64,000 bases of DNA, taken from the NCBI RefSeq assembly GCF_023716665.1, contig NZ_CP071859.1:2356001-2420000 (forward strand), given 5' to 3'. The number at the start of each line of letters is the position of its first letter. The first letter of the stretch is position 1. Positions 32,718 to 42,902 of the stretch are shown piece after piece. Below the pieces are notes generated by a model, which ran no database searches, was not told the DNA's origin, and saw nothing but the letters and a program-made list of their open reading frames with translations. This DNA comes from Vibrio sp. SCSIO 43135. GTDB taxonomy: Bacteria; Pseudomonadota; Gammaproteobacteria; Enterobacterales; Vibrionaceae. Position numbers and translations under genes: made by a program.

Positions 32718-33221
32718 CTACAACCAACCAGCATAACGACCAATAAGGTAAAGTGAGACACCCGCCATAATACCAGCGACAATATCATCAATCATGATCC
32801 CTAGCCCACCGTGGATTCGTTTATCCAACCAACCAATTGGCCACGGTTTTACCATGTCAAAAAAGCGGAATAGTATAAAACCGGTCAGTAACCACTTCCA
32901 ATCCGTCGCATCAAGGTTGAACAACGGAATGACTAACATGGTGATCCAAAATCCAGCGAATTCGTCCCATACAATCGAGCCATGGTCATGTACGCCCATA
33001 TCGTCTGACGTAACCTGGCAGATCTTAATACCTATGATGCAAGAGATGATGACAGCCAATACATAAAGAGGAAGTGGCAGTTGAACCAATAATAAATACA
33101 GTGGGATTGCCGCAACCGTTCCCATTGTGCCGGGAATGATTGGCGATAACCCGCTACCAAAGCCAGTTGCAAGCAGATGCCATGGATTTTTTAGTGAAAT
33201 AAGCGCAAGTGGGTTTGTCAT
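32718..33221 (-). CDS. pgpA: Phosphatidylglycerophosphatase A
   Basis: This 167-residue, four-helix inner-membrane protein dephosphorylates phosphatidylglycerol phosphate. GSGLSPIIPGTMGTVAAIP near the start and the acidic VWDEFAGFWI and FFDMVKPWPI motifs match the family. It is the last gene of the rib-nusB-thiL-pgpA run and starts two bases after thiL. Confidence 0.94.
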   Translation of the reverse strand: MTNPLALISLKNPWHLLATGFGSGLSPIIPGTMGTVAAIPLYLLLVQLPLPLYVLAVIISCIIGIKICQVTSDDMGVHDHGSIVWDEFAGFWITMLVIPLFNLDATDWKWLLTGFILFRFFDMVKPWPIGWLDKRIHGGLGIMIDDIVAGIMAGVSLYLIGRYAGWL

Positions 33222-33223
33222 TT

Positions 33224-34192
33224 TTAAACCTTGAAATGATCGTAACCAGCTAATTGCCAGTCGATAGGATTACCTTGTTGATGCAGTTCTAACACACCTT
33301 GTGGCCTAACCTGACCAATGCATGTCACTTTAGCACCACAATGAGCCAGTGCACTTTCGACCATGCCTTTATTCTGGTCGGGCACAGTAAAGCACAATTC
33401 ATATTCTTCACCACTGCTGAGCGCATATTTTTGAGCTGACGTGCTATCTTGCAAGTAGGCCCTAAGCGTATCAGAAACCGGAAGTAAAGAAACATCGATA
33501 GAAGCACCGACATTTGAACGCTTCAAGATATGGCCTAAGTCGGAAATCAGGCCATCTGAAATATCAATGGCTGCACTAGCAACACCAAGCAAAGCTTGAC
33601 CAACTAGCACTCTGGGCGTAGATATATAGTGCCTTTTTTCTAACTCCAGCGCACTCGGCTGACTACGCTTAGCAGGATCCAAAATCACTTCTAGCCCAGC
33701 TTTACTGTCACCCAATTCCCCAGTGACGAATATCCAATCCCCGATTTCAGCACCATCTCGTTTAAGGGCTCTCTCTTCAGGTACAAAGCCTTGAACCGTC
33801 AAAGTCAGGCTCAGTGGGCCTTTGGTCGTATCGCCACCAATAAGCTGGATCCCAAAGTAATCAGCCAATTCAAAGAAAGATTGGCAGAACGGTTCTAGCC
33901 ATTGTTCATCGGGCTCTGGCATCGTTAGAGCAAAACTGACCCACGCGGGTGTTGCACCCATTGCAGCTAAGTCACTGATGTTAGAAGCCAAAGCTTTATG
34001 GGCAACCCAGGCTGGGTTTGCACTAGCGAGAAAGTGAGTACCTGCCACTAATGTATCGGTACTGATCGCAATAGAAACATTTTCAGGAGGCTTTACAAGC
34101 GCACAGTCATCTCCCAAAGACAACAATACATCTTTGCGCTGAGATTGACGGTTAGAGAAGTATTTATCGATAAGGTTGAATTCGCCAGACAT
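33224..34192 (-). CDS. thiL: Thiamine-monophosphate kinase
   Basis: The 322-residue protein phosphorylates TMP to the active cofactor TPP. Its PurM-like fold shows GDDCALVKPP (metal/ATP binding, near residue 27), ISTDTLVAGTHF, ASNISDLAAMGATP, LIGGDTTKGPLSLT and the catalytic AIDISDGLISDLGHI. A terminator lies between nusB and thiL, so thiL-pgpA may also have their own promoter. Confidence 0.96.
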   Translation of the reverse strand: MSGEFNLIDKYFSNRQSQRKDVLLSLGDDCALVKPPENVSIAISTDTLVAGTHFLASANPAWVAHKALASNISDLAAMGATPAWVSFALTMPEPDEQWLEPFCQSFFELADYFGIQLIGGDTTKGPLSLTLTVQGFVPEERALKRDGAEIGDWIFVTGELGDSKAGLEVILDPAKRSQPSALELEKRHYISTPRVLVGQALLGVASAAIDISDGLISDLGHILKRSNVGASIDVSLLPVSDTLRAYLQDSTSAQKYALSSGEEYELCFTVPDQNKGMVESALAHCGAKVTCIGQVRPQGVLELHQQGNPIDWQLAGYDHFKV

Positions 34193-34246
34193 AGTCTATG
34201 TTACTTCAAAGTGGTGAGAGCCTAAAAAAGGTAAACGCTAAACAAC

Positions 34247-34273
34247 AAAAAGGCCAGCAACTGCTGACCTTTT
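34247..34273 (-). terminator. Terminator between nusB and thiL
   Basis: On the minus strand, AAAAGGTCAGCA and TGCTGGCCTTTTT form a stem with one G-to-C-side mismatch and a T-run. Confidence 0.7.
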
Positions 34274-34290
34274 AATTGTAACGTATCTTG

Positions 34291-34758
34291 TTATTTCTTA
34301 CGTACGTGTGGCGCGGCTTTATCTAGCACACCATTCACAAATTTGTGACTTTCTTCTGCGGCGAATACTTTTGCAAGTTCAATCGCTTCGTTGATTACCA
34401 CTTTGTAAGGTACGTCTTCGCGACGAGTCATTTCATACATAGCAAGACGAAGCAAAGCAAGCTCCATCATGTCTAGGTCCTGCATAGGACGCGCTGTGTA
34501 TGGACGAATCTTGCTGTCTAGCTCTGTGTGACTTAGCACAACACCTGTTAGTAGGTCACGGAAGTAAGCTACGTCAGTTTCTGGAGCAGTTAACGCTGGT
34601 TCAGCGGCATGATGCTCTTCTTCATCATACTTACCACCAGATAAAAACTGTTCTTCAATTGTGGCAACATTATCTTTAGTAATTTGCCAAGAATAAATTG
34701 CTTGTAAAGCAAATTGACGTGCATTACGACGTGCGGCTGGTTTCACACTGGCCCCCAT
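34291..34758 (-). CDS. nusB: Transcription antitermination factor NusB
   Basis: This 155-residue helical protein, with NusE/S10, binds boxA RNA in rRNA antitermination. [17 protein letters not shown] at the start and [17 protein letters not shown] and [13 protein letters not shown] near the end are the conserved blocks. The ATG overlaps the ribH stop (TAATG), indicating translational coupling. Confidence 0.97.
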   Translation of the reverse strand: MGASVKPAARRNARQFALQAIYSWQITKDNVATIEEQFLSGGKYDEEEHHAAEPALTAPETDVAYFRDLLTGVVLSHTELDSKIRPYTARPMQDLDMMELALLRLAMYEMTRREDVPYKVVINEAIELAKVFAAEESHKFVNGVLDKAAPHVRKK

Positions 34759-35228
34759 TAGGAATCGATTTCAGATAGAACGTTAATCATCTCAAGCGCG
34801 CTCAGTGCAGCCTCTGCACCCTTGTTACCAGCCTTGGTTCCTGCGCGTTCAATTGCTTGATCGATTGTATCAACAGTTAGGACACCGAATGCGACTGGAA
34901 GGCTATATTCCAGAGACACTTGTGCCAAACCTTTATTACATTCACTACAAACATAGTCAAAGTGTGGCGTTCCGCCACGAATTACTGTACCTAGAGATAC
35001 GATAGCGTCGAACTTTCCAGTTTTAGCAACACGTTGCGCAACAAGCGGTAGCTCTACAGCACCAGGACAGCGTACAACAGTGATGTTGTCTTCGCTAACT
35101 TGTCCATGACGCTTTAAAGTATCGATTGCACCAGAAAGAAGACTTTCGTTAATAAAACTGTTGAAACGAGAAATAACGATAGCAATTTTTGCATTTGGCG
35201 CTGGGAAGCCACCCTCGATCACTTTCAT
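34758..35228 (-). CDS. ribH: 6,7-dimethyl-8-ribityllumazine synthase
   Basis: The protein has 156 residues from the ATG at 35228, which has AAGGA upstream and gives the family start [18 protein letters not shown]. An upstream in-frame start would add 17 residues not found in the family. It condenses the pyrimidine with the 4-carbon unit made by RibB. The substrate segments [14 protein letters not shown] and [15 protein letters not shown], with catalytic His, are intact. Confidence 0.97.
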   Translation of the reverse strand: MKVIEGGFPAPNAKIAIVISRFNSFINESLLSGAIDTLKRHGQVSEDNITVVRCPGAVELPLVAQRVAKTGKFDAIVSLGTVIRGGTPHFDYVCSECNKGLAQVSLEYSLPVAFGVLTVDTIDQAIERAGTKAGNKGAEAALSALEMINVLSEIDS

Positions 35229-35336
35229 AAGCTTTCCTTTAACTATGTTCATCAAGTGAGAATCGCCGGATTCTAGCATAAAACTGTGAGCAATATCTAA
35301 TAGGTTTTTGCAGAAATCTGACGGTTTTGAAATTAG

Positions 35337-35363
35337 AAAGCGAGGTAGTAACTACCTCGCCCA
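35337..35363 (-). terminator. Terminator after ribB
   Basis: GCGAGGTAGT (35340-35349) pairs with ACTACCTCGC (35351-35360). The minus strand continues TTTCTAATTT. Confidence 0.65.
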
Positions 35364-35385
35364 AAGATAATATCTGACCGCGAGG

Positions 35386-36494
35386 TTACTCGCAGACGTA
35401 TTCCACCACGTTAAGCCCAAAGCCACCTAGTGCGTGATACTTTTTGTTGGTTGAAGAGAGTAAGCGCATATCGTGCACACCGAGGTCAGCAAGGATCTGC
35501 GAACCCACCCCGACACGGCGAGACGTACCTTGCTTTTTCGCCAATGTTGGCGCTTCACCTTTATCTTGCTGCTCAAACATCTTAACGCGATGGATCAGCA
35601 AATCTGTAGACTCCTCATTCCCCAAAATAACTAACACACCGCCTTCGGCACCGATACGCTTCATCGCTTTATCTAAGCTCCAGCTGCGCTGCGCATTGCG
35701 ATCACTACGAAGTAAGTCCGTAAACGTGTCTTGCAAGTGCACTCGTACTAATGGAGCTTCACCAGCAAGATCACCTTTTTTCAATGCATAGTGTATCTGG
35801 TTATCAATCGTGTCGCGGAAGGTCACTAAGTCGAACTCACCAAACTCAGTGGGTAGCTTACACTCAGCTACGCGCTCAATGGTGGTTTCTGTGTTGTTAC
35901 GGTACTCGATAAGATCTGCGATAGTGCCTAGCTTGATGTTGTGCTTTTCAGCGAACACTTCTAAATCAGGACGACGGGCCATAGTGCCATCATCGTTTAG
36001 GATCTCAACAATCACAGATGCTGGCTCACAGCCACCTAAACGAGCTAAGTCACACCCAGCTTCTGTATGGCCGGCACGAGTCAATACCCCGCCATCTTGC
36101 GCTGCAAGTGGGAAAATGTGGCCGGGTTGAACTAAGTCCGCCGCTTTCGCATCTGCCGCTACTGCTGCTTGAACTGTCACTGCACGGTCCGATGCGGAAA
36201 TCCCGGTAGTACACCCTCAGCCGCTTCAATCGAAACCGTAAAATTCGTGGTGTATTGAGCGTTGTTGTCTTGCACCATTGGCGGTAAGCCCAAACGTTCA
36301 CAACGCTCTTTAGTCATAGTCAGGCAGATCAAGCCACGGCCATACGTCGCCATGAAGTTGATGGCTTCCGGAGTGACGTGCTCCGCAGCCATAATCAGAT
36401 CACCTTCATTCTCACGATCTTCATCGTCCATTAAGATGACCATTTTTCCTAAGCGAATATCTTCGATAATTTCTTGAGGCGTACTAATTGGCAT
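35386..36494 (-). pseudogene. ribB: 3,4-dihydroxy-2-butanone-4-phosphate synthase with RibA-like tail (RibBX type), interrupted by a -1 frameshift
   Basis: The frame from 36494 encodes the RibB start ([20 protein letters not shown], the acidic loop) and AAEGV, then shifts to [10 protein letters not shown] and stops. The frame 35386-36180 resumes with [35 protein letters not shown] and a C-terminal half. The minus strand reads GGTGTACTACC where GGTGTAACTACC would keep the frame, so one A is missing at about 36210-36211. Repair gives 369 residues and restores GVTTGIS. The C-terminal half lacks the Cys ligands and the REGRGIGL motif of GTP cyclohydrolase II, so even repaired it should have only RibB activity. 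Neighbours ribE, ribD and ribH belong to the same pathway. Confidence 0.9.
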
Positions 36495-36531
36495 TGTTCG
36501 TTCCTATGACATTGATTATATGATCTCGTGA

Positions 36532-37185
36532 TTAAGCGAAACCATTTTGTTGTAAGAATTCCATGGTAAGGCGAGATTCTGGCTCAGACTCTTTTTGTCC
36601 TTGCAGCAGGCGTTCCATATAGCGAGCTAATACATCCACTTCTAGGTTAACTTTACGGCCTACCTGAAAGTCGGCGATAGTCGTTTCTTCACCAGTATGC
36701 GGCACAATAGTTAGCTTGAAGGCATTCTTGCGTAAATCATTCACCGTGAGGCTGATCCCATCAACCGTAATAGAGCCTTTCTCAGCGACGTACTTAGATA
36801 GTTCAGCGGGCATGGAAACCCAAAATTCAATCGCTCGACCAACTTGATTACGCTCAGCGATCTCACCAACACCATCTACGTGGCCAGACACGATGTGACC
36901 ACCAAAGCGAGTGGTGGGTAGCATCGCTTTCTCTAAGTTCACTTTATCACCGGCCTGATAGTCGGTAAAACCCGTTTTATTCAGAGTTTCGACTGAAAGG
37001 TCGGCGGTATAACTTGTGTCGGTGTAGCTCACCACAGTTAAGCACACCCCATTGGTTGCAATACTGTCACCCAGTTTCACATCCGACATATCAAGCTTAC
37101 CAACTTCCACGCTAACGCTGATGTCTTCACCTTTTGGTGTGATAGCGGTTAATGTACCTACAGCTTCTACTATTCCAGTAAACAT
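36532..37185 (-). CDS. ribE: Riboflavin synthase alpha chain
   Basis: The 217-residue protein dismutates two lumazine molecules to riboflavin. It is made of two similar lumazine-binding barrels. The first begins MFTGIVEAVGTL and holds GVCLTVV. The second begins near residue 98 (GGHIVSGHVDGVGEI) and holds DGISLTVND. The catalytic N-terminal FTGI is intact. It lies three bases downstream of ribD. Confidence 0.96.
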   Translation of the reverse strand: MFTGIVEAVGTLTAITPKGEDISVSVEVGKLDMSDVKLGDSIATNGVCLTVVSYTDTSYTADLSVETLNKTGFTDYQAGDKVNLEKAMLPTTRFGGHIVSGHVDGVGEIAERNQVGRAIEFWVSMPAELSKYVAEKGSITVDGISLTVNDLRKNAFKLTIVPHTGEETTIADFQVGRKVNLEVDVLARYMERLLQGQKESEPESRLTMEFLQQNGFA

Positions 37186-37187
37186 AA

Positions 37188-38324
37188 TCAGTCTTCTTTC
37201 TGTTTTAAGCAGGCAACAACACGAATGTCGCTGCCGACCTGTCGTAAATCAGTAATGTCGAGTTCTAGTACATCCGACATATTTTCTAACCCTAGCGCAC
37301 CAAACAGGCCTCGACCATCGCTGCCCATCAACTTAGGAGCTAGATATAACACAATCTCATCGACCAACTGCTGCTCTATTAAAGAACGAGCTAGCGTTGC
37401 ACCGGCTTCTACCCATATATGATTGATATCATGCTGTTTGGATAACGTACTCAGCGTTTCTTTCAGATCTAGCTGCCCTAGCGTGTTCAGAGGAACCGAG
37501 ACTTCTGTCGCGACGGCATTTTGCTTGTGAGATGCATCAGTATGACTAACCGTCAATATCTGGCCGGGTGCTTGCCACAGTTTAAGGCTATCATCGAGTT
37601 GACCTGTTCGGTCCAAAATTACTCGGGTCGGCTGGCGAACCTCTTCGTCGCTCATAACCGCTTTGATTTGACTTGGCAACTCACTGTGGCGCACATTCAA
37701 CGTCGCGTTGTCATATACGACTGTCTTACTTGTCGAGAGAATCGCTCCGGCTTTGGCCCTAAAGCCTTGCACATCTTTTCGAGCTTGCGGAGAAGTAATC
37801 CACTGACTTTGCCCGTTATTTAATGCGGTTTGACCGTCTAGGCTCGCCGCCATCTTTAATTGGACAAACGGCATTCCCGTTTTCATACGTTTGATAAAAC
37901 CAGGATTTAATGCAAGCGCCTCTTCGCGCAGCAAGCCGACCTCCACTTCAATGCCAGCCTGTTGCAACATTTTTATGCCACGTCCCGCCACTTTTGGGTT
38001 GGGGTCTTCCATCGCACATACAACTTTTGCAACTTTTGCGTTGATTAACCCTTCAGCACACGGCGGCGTACGGCCGTAATGAGAACAAGGTTCAAGGGTG
38101 ACGTAAGCCGTGGCGCCTTGAGTTCGGCTACCTGCCATTCTCATTGCATGAACTTCAGCATGAGGCTCACCCGCTTTGTGGTGAAAGCCTTCGCCGACAA
38201 TTTCACCGTTTTGAACGATAACGCAACCAACATTAGGGTTTGGTGCTGTGGTGTATATTCCACGCTTCGCGAGCTCTAGCGCCCGCGCCATCATTTGATG
38301 ATCGAATATTGAATAGGATGACAT
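37188..38324 (-). CDS. ribD: Bifunctional riboflavin biosynthesis deaminase/reductase RibD
   Basis: The 378-residue protein has a zinc deaminase domain (1-145) with HAEVHAM and PCSHYGRTPPCAEGL as ligands, and an NADPH-dependent reductase domain (about 148-370) starting PFVQLKMAASLDGQTAL. It handles the second and third steps after GTP ring opening. It follows nrdR by 12 bases. Confidence 0.96.
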   Translation of the reverse strand: MSSYSIFDHQMMARALELAKRGIYTTAPNPNVGCVIVQNGEIVGEGFHHKAGEPHAEVHAMRMAGSRTQGATAYVTLEPCSHYGRTPPCAEGLINAKVAKVVCAMEDPNPKVAGRGIKMLQQAGIEVEVGLLREEALALNPGFIKRMKTGMPFVQLKMAASLDGQTALNNGQSQWITSPQARKDVQGFRAKAGAILSTSKTVVYDNATLNVRHSELPSQIKAVMSDEEVRQPTRVILDRTGQLDDSLKLWQAPGQILTVSHTDASHKQNAVATEVSVPLNTLGQLDLKETLSTLSKQHDINHIWVEAGATLARSLIEQQLVDEIVLYLAPKLMGSDGRGLFGALGLENMSDVLELDITDLRQVGSDIRVVACLKQKED

Positions 38325-38336
38325 GAAACTTCAGGA

Positions 38337-38786
38337 TTAATCTTCTAACTTGGCGATCTCTTCACCAAACTCTCGAATATCTTCAAAGCTACGGTAAACC
38401 GAAGCAAAACGAATATAAGCGACTTTATCTAGCTCTTTCAGTTGGTCCATAACTAAATTGCCAATCATTTCACTTGGGACTTCTCGTTCTCCGGTAGCGC
38501 GAAGTTGAGATTTGATCATGCTGATGGCTAGCTCAATCGAGTCTGCGCTCACTGGACGCTTTTCCAATGCTCGTTGAAAACCACCCACCATTTTGTCTTC
38601 ATTGAAAGGTTCTCGATTGCCATTCGATTTAATCACTTTTGGCATGACGAGCTCTGCTGATTCAAATGTTGTGAATCGTTCACTGCAAGCCAAACATTGG
38701 CGACGACGACGGACCTGGTGTCCATCGGCAACTAAACGAGAGTCTATAACTTTGGTGTCGTTCTCAGAACAAAAAGGACAATGCAT
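38337..38786 (-). CDS. nrdR: Transcriptional repressor NrdR
   Basis: The 149-residue protein has an N-terminal zinc ribbon with CPFC and CLAC pairs (residues 3-6 and 31-34), followed by SERFTTFE and an ATP-cone domain (about 49-139). It represses ribonucleotide reductase genes when dATP is high. It heads the rib-nusB operon, as in most gammaproteobacteria. Confidence 0.97.
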   Translation of the reverse strand: MHCPFCSENDTKVIDSRLVADGHQVRRRRQCLACSERFTTFESAELVMPKVIKSNGNREPFNEDKMVGGFQRALEKRPVSADSIELAISMIKSQLRATGEREVPSEMIGNLVMDQLKELDKVAYIRFASVYRSFEDIREFGEEIAKLED

Positions 38787-38964
38787 ATCACCTCCAGTTG
38801 ATGCACACGCTTTGGCTTTTCAGCAAAGCTCGAACAGTTTAGCGGAATTGGAGGATTTTAGAAAAGAGTTTGCACGAAAATGAGGCTGGAAGTCGTTTAT
38901 GACGTGGGATTACATTGGGTCAGCTAAGCATCCGTGCCATAGCCACTTTTAAATTGAACAAAGG

Positions 38965-39753
38965 TTAGTCAAACTCAATTTTGTAAGACAGCCCAACGGT
39001 TGAATCAGCCTCATACAACGTGCTGTCATCATACGTTGCGTACAGGTTGATTGATTGGTTATGGGTGAACGCATAGCTTACGCCACCTCCAACCCAATAG
39101 TTACGGTAATCTTCGCTACCCATCGAACCACCGGCAAACGTCATTACAGACCAAGTTTCATTAATCGGTTTAAAAGCAAAGCCACCCAAGTAGCCCCCAT
39201 GAGATTGCGTTGGCATCAGAACATATTCACTGACTTTCTTTTGCGGATCGTAGACCTCTTGCATCGAATCCCCATCGCTGTAGTTGTAGCCAAACATCGG
39301 GAATATTTGCCAACCTGCAGGTTCAATACCAAAATAACTCAGAGGCATAAATGTACCGATACTATAACTGGTGTTGCTCGAGCCATCGTCGTATTCACTA
39401 TTGCTAAAATAGAAGTTAACAATTCCGATATCAAATAGCCAAGAACCACCCAACGTCCACTCTCCACCATCTCCGTATACCGATGCGTTCAGCATTCGAG
39501 CATCATCCAGCCCTACCGACCCCGACACCTTGACCTCCCCGGTATAACCAAGTGAGAACTTAGTCACCACTTTGGTTGGGTCATCGTGATGCTTTTCTGA
39601 TTTGGCTTTTTTTATCGGGGTAGCTTCGTTTTCAGCGGCTTTCGAAGTCCGAATACTTTCAACTTCAGGCTTGGTATCGTTGGATTGAGTAGGTTCTTCT
39701 GCCATCGCACCACTTGCCAATAAAGCAAGCAGCGCAATTACCACTTTTTGCAT
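38965..39753 (-). CDS. Putative outer-membrane beta-barrel protein of unknown function
   Basis: The protein has 262 residues. A signal peptide (about 1-18, LLALLASGAMA) is followed by a hydrophilic, charged linker (about 19-60, rich in K, E, S, T). After it come alternating amphipathic segments with aromatic girdle residues, such as KFSLGYTGEVKVSGSVGL, WTLGGSWLFDIGIVNFYF and INLYATYDDSTL, ending in LSYKIEFD. This pattern suggests a small barrel of about ten strands. It is monocistronic, with no homolog I can name. It lies upstream of the nrdR operon on the same strand. Confidence 0.7.
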   Translation of the reverse strand: MQKVVIALLALLASGAMAEEPTQSNDTKPEVESIRTSKAAENEATPIKKAKSEKHHDDPTKVVTKFSLGYTGEVKVSGSVGLDDARMLNASVYGDGGEWTLGGSWLFDIGIVNFYFSNSEYDDGSSNTSYSIGTFMPLSYFGIEPAGWQIFPMFGYNYSDGDSMQEVYDPQKKVSEYVLMPTQSHGGYLGGFAFKPINETWSVMTFAGGSMGSEDYRNYWVGGGVSYAFTHNQSINLYATYDDSTLYEADSTVGLSYKIEFD

Positions 39754-39774
39754 TTCAATTTTCTTCCAAATAGT

Positions 39775-39803
39775 AAAAAGGCAAGCTCAATGCTTGCCTT
39801 TTT
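39775..39803 (-). terminator. Terminator after proBA
   Basis: GGCAAGC (39780-39786) pairs with GCTTGCC (39792-39798), with A-run and T-run flanks. Confidence 0.75.
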
Positions 39804-39880
39804 CAGTCAATTGGTCGCCAATGTAATGCATCTTTAATAAGCTGAATTACCACTTCACGCCATATGAGAAATTACATAGT

Positions 39881-41131
39881 TTATGGTCGAGGTAAGTAGT
39901 TAGCCTTACCAACCCACTTGTAACTTGTTAGCTCTTCTAGTCCCATAGGGCCACGAGCATGAAGCTTCTGAGTAGAGACGGCTACTTCAGCCCCTAAGCC
40001 GAATTGTGCTCCATCGGTAAAGCGAGTCGAGGCATTTACGTAGACCGCTGCAGAGCCAACTGAGTTAATGAACAACTCTGAGTTTTGTAGACTGTTAGTC
40101 ATAATGGCATCTGAGTGGCTCGCGTTGTGAACACGCATGTGGTCAATCGCTTCTTTCACGTCGGCCACCACTTTAACGCCCAATGTGTAGCTCAGCCACT
40201 CGGTGTCAAAATCACCATCAGCCGCATCTTTGACTTGAGCAACACCTTCCAGTAATGCTTTGGCCTTTGGCTCAGCCACTAGAGTAACTCGCTCTGCTAA
40301 CTGCTTAGCCAGTTTAGTCAGAAACTCTTGCGCGACTTTTTCATGCACCAATAAGGTATCTAGCGCATTACACGCTGAAGGACGCTGAACTTTTGAGTTT
40401 TCAACCACAACCAATGATTTGTCTAGGTCTGCACTTTCATCAACAAAAATATGGCTGATCCCAAAGCCGCCAATGATCACTGGAATCGTGCTGTTTTCTT
40501 TACACATTTTGTGTAAACCCGCACCGCCACGTGGAATGATCATATCAACGTATTCATCGAGCTTGAGTAGCTGAGATACCAATTCACGATCTGGCTTTTC
40601 AATGTACTGCACCGATGCTGCTGGCAGCTCTGCTTTTTCTAGAGCGGACTGAATCACTTTTACCAACTCCATGTTGGAGAAAAAGGTTTCTTTACCACCA
40701 CGTAGAATACTCGCGTTACCCGTTTTCAAACACAGCGCTGCAATATCGATGGTCACATTTGGGCGCGCCTCGTATATTACGCCAACGACTCCAAGAGGCA
40801 CACGACGGCGAGACAAAGACATGCCGTTTTCTAGCACTTTGCTGTCAATCTCACTTCCTACAGGGTCGTTTAAGCTAATAACGTTTCGTACATCAGTGGC
40901 AATACCCGCTAAGCGGTCTTGGTTAAGCAGCAGCCTGTCTAGCAGAGCATCAGTAAGCCCTGCTTCTCGGCCAAGTTCAATGTCCTTAGCGTTTGCCGCA
41001 AGGATAGTGTCAGCATTGGCTTCTAGTTCGTCTGCGATGATCGCTAGTGCTTTATTTTTTTGAGCCGTTGATGCCGTTGCTAAGTGGAAAGCCGCTTCTT
41101 TTGCCGCTTTACCCATATTCATTAATTCCAC
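39881..41131 (-). CDS. proA: Gamma-glutamyl phosphate reductase
   Basis: The 416-residue NADPH-dependent enzyme makes glutamate-5-semialdehyde for proline synthesis. The aldehyde-dehydrogenase-like active-site Cys lies in [15 protein letters not shown], and [18 protein letters not shown] and [11 protein letters not shown] are family blocks. A GTG at 41131 with GGGA six bases upstream is the chosen start; ATG codons at 41122 and 41116 are alternatives. It starts 18 bases after proB. Confidence 0.96.
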   Translation of the reverse strand: MELMNMGKAAKEAAFHLATASTAQKNKALAIIADELEANADTILAANAKDIELGREAGLTDALLDRLLLNQDRLAGIATDVRNVISLNDPVGSEIDSKVLENGMSLSRRRVPLGVVGVIYEARPNVTIDIAALCLKTGNASILRGGKETFFSNMELVKVIQSALEKAELPAASVQYIEKPDRELVSQLLKLDEYVDMIIPRGGAGLHKMCKENSTIPVIIGGFGISHIFVDESADLDKSLVVVENSKVQRPSACNALDTLLVHEKVAQEFLTKLAKQLAERVTLVAEPKAKALLEGVAQVKDAADGDFDTEWLSYTLGVKVVADVKEAIDHMRVHNASHSDAIMTNSLQNSELFINSVGSAAVYVNASTRFTDGAQFGLGAEVAVSTQKLHARGPMGLEELTSYKWVGKANYLPRP

Positions 41132-41149
41132 TTGGATTCCCTCTCAATT

Positions 41150-42289
41150 CTATTCTTGAATCACGACCAAATCGTCGCGGTGGATAACTTCCGAACCATA
41201 GTCATAGCCCAGAATAGAGTTAATATCTTTACTGTGTTTGCCTGCGATATTGGACAAGTCAGCACTCGAATAGCTTGTGATACCTCGAGCGATTAATTGG
41301 CCATTTGCGTTAGTCACACGAGCTACTTCACCACGAGCAAATTCACCACTGACTTTCATCACGCCTTTCGCCAATAGGCTGCTTCCTTTGCCTACTACAG
41401 CGTTCACTGCACCGTCGTCGATAACAATATCTCCAGAAGCAGCAGGTCCCGCTAGTATCCAGCGCTTGCGATTTTCTAGAGCTTCATCGCAAGGCAAGAA
41501 TCGAGTACCTTGTGGTTGCTCACTCAATGAATCTGAGATGACATTGTGAGCACTGCCCGCAGCGATGATCACTTCAATGCCTGCGCGACGAGCAATATCT
41601 GCTGCTTGCAGTTTAGTCGCCATACCACCAGTACCAAGCGTGGTACCACTGCCACCAGCAATTTTACGCAGCGTGTCATCAATAGTTTTCACTTCTTTGA
41701 TCAGCTCAGCGTTTGGATCTTTACGCGGATCGGCCGTAAACAAGCCTTTTTGGTCTGTCAAAAGCAGTAACTTGTCTGCACCACACAAAATACCCACTAA
41801 AGCCGATAAATTATCGTTATCACCGACTTTGATTTCACTGGTGGCCACTGCATCGTTTTCGTTAACGATTGGGATAATATCATTCTCAACCAAGGCATTA
41901 ATGGTATCTCGTGCGTTGAGAAAACGCTCACGGTCTTCTAGGTCAGCACGAGTAAGCAGCATTTGGCCAATTTTCAGGTTGTAGAGTGCAAACAACGATT
42001 CCCATGTTTGAATCAATTGGCTCTGCCCTACAGCAGCAAGCAGTTGTTTGCTCGCCATGGAGTTGGGCAGTGCGGGGTAACTTAAATGTTCTCGGCCTGC
42101 TGCAATTGCACCAGACGAAACAACCACCACTGAGTGGCCTTGTTTTTTTAACTCAGCACATTGACGGACAAGCTCGACCATATGAGCACGGTCTAACGCC
42201 AAAGTACCACCAGTTAGAACACTTGTTCCCAGTTTCACAACGACTGTTTTCGCTTGTGAAACGCTTCCGCTTTGTTGATTCGTTGTCAT
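41150..42289 (-). CDS. proB: Glutamate 5-kinase
   Basis: The 379-residue protein has an amino-acid-kinase domain (about 10-265, with [26 protein letters not shown] and [10 protein letters not shown]) followed by a C-terminal PUA domain (about 285-370, [20 protein letters not shown]). It phosphorylates glutamate, is proline-inhibited, and channels its unstable product to ProA. It is the first gene of proBA. Confidence 0.97.
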   Translation of the reverse strand: MTTNQQSGSVSQAKTVVVKLGTSVLTGGTLALDRAHMVELVRQCAELKKQGHSVVVVSSGAIAAGREHLSYPALPNSMASKQLLAAVGQSQLIQTWESLFALYNLKIGQMLLTRADLEDRERFLNARDTINALVENDIIPIVNENDAVATSEIKVGDNDNLSALVGILCGADKLLLLTDQKGLFTADPRKDPNAELIKEVKTIDDTLRKIAGGSGTTLGTGGMATKLQAADIARRAGIEVIIAAGSAHNVISDSLSEQPQGTRFLPCDEALENRKRWILAGPAASGDIVIDDGAVNAVVGKGSSLLAKGVMKVSGEFARGEVARVTNANGQLIARGITSYSSADLSNIAGKHSKDINSILGYDYGSEVIHRDDLVVIQE

Positions 42290-42356
42290 GTTGTCTTTTG
42301 AAATGAAAAACGTATAAGAGAAGATGTTTTAGCAATCAAATGAATATTTCACAAGC

Positions 42357-42383
42357 AGAAAAGGTGCGAAAACGCACCTTTTT
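42357..42383 (-). terminator. Terminator after crl
   Basis: AAAAGGTGCG (42359-42368), AAAA loop, CGCACCTTTTT. It separates crl from proBA. Confidence 0.85.
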
Positions 42384-42411
42384 AGTCGTAGAAGAAGATA
42401 AATACTTAAAA

Positions 42412-42801
42412 TCAGACGAATTCTACAGATTCTTTATGTAACTCGACGTCTATATCGAACCTTTCTTTCAAGGTTGCAGTCAATTTATTGTGGAAGTCAT
42501 CTTGTGTACGGTTCACTTCAGCGACGGCTTTCTTTGGAATACTGTCGCCCTGCCAATCTCCTGCTGAATCGTACTTACCGGAATGATACTTCGCTAGGAA
42601 GCCCTGCTCCGATAATTCTAACTCTAGCCACCACCCCCAAAACTCTCGTTCTTCTGGGGACTTTTTGTCGTTTACACACACTGACAAGCAATCAAACATG
42701 TAGTACCCCTCGTTTGATTGCGACTCCCTTAGATATGGACCAATTGCCCTTAACGTACTAATCAAGCGGTAATGAGTAGGTTTTTTCGTCATCTCTGACA
42801 T
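42412..42801 (-). CDS. crl: RpoS-binding regulator Crl
   Basis: The protein has 129 residues from the ATG at 42801, which has GGAGAG about six bases upstream. Crl helps sigma-S bind core RNA polymerase. The conserved core [20 protein letters not shown] followed by GWWLELEL and [10 protein letters not shown] is unmistakable against E. coli Crl. The N-terminal [10 protein letters not shown] also matches. The order gpt-frsA-crl-proBA is the same as in E. coli (crl beside proBA). Confidence 0.9.
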   Translation of the reverse strand: MSEMTKKPTHYRLISTLRAIGPYLRESQSNEGYYMFDCLSVCVNDKKSPEEREFWGWWLELELSEQGFLAKYHSGKYDSAGDWQGDSIPKKAVAEVNRTQDDFHNKLTATLKERFDIDVELHKESVEFV

Positions 42802-42902
42802 ATTGACTCTCCATTTCAATGGTAAGAATGACAATTATTATTATTTATCATGTGGTTATTTTTAACTCACATATATCATGCTTGACTAAATTAGGAGAGT
42901 TG

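Noticed and set aside
36205..36215. Programmed frameshift in ribB
   Set aside because: The site GTACTACC has no slippery run, and the zero-frame product ends inside a conserved active domain.
42841..42880. Fur box upstream of crl (ATTATTATTTATCAT)
   Set aside because: Only AT-richness matches; the GATAAT repeats are not in register, and crl is not a known iron-controlled gene.
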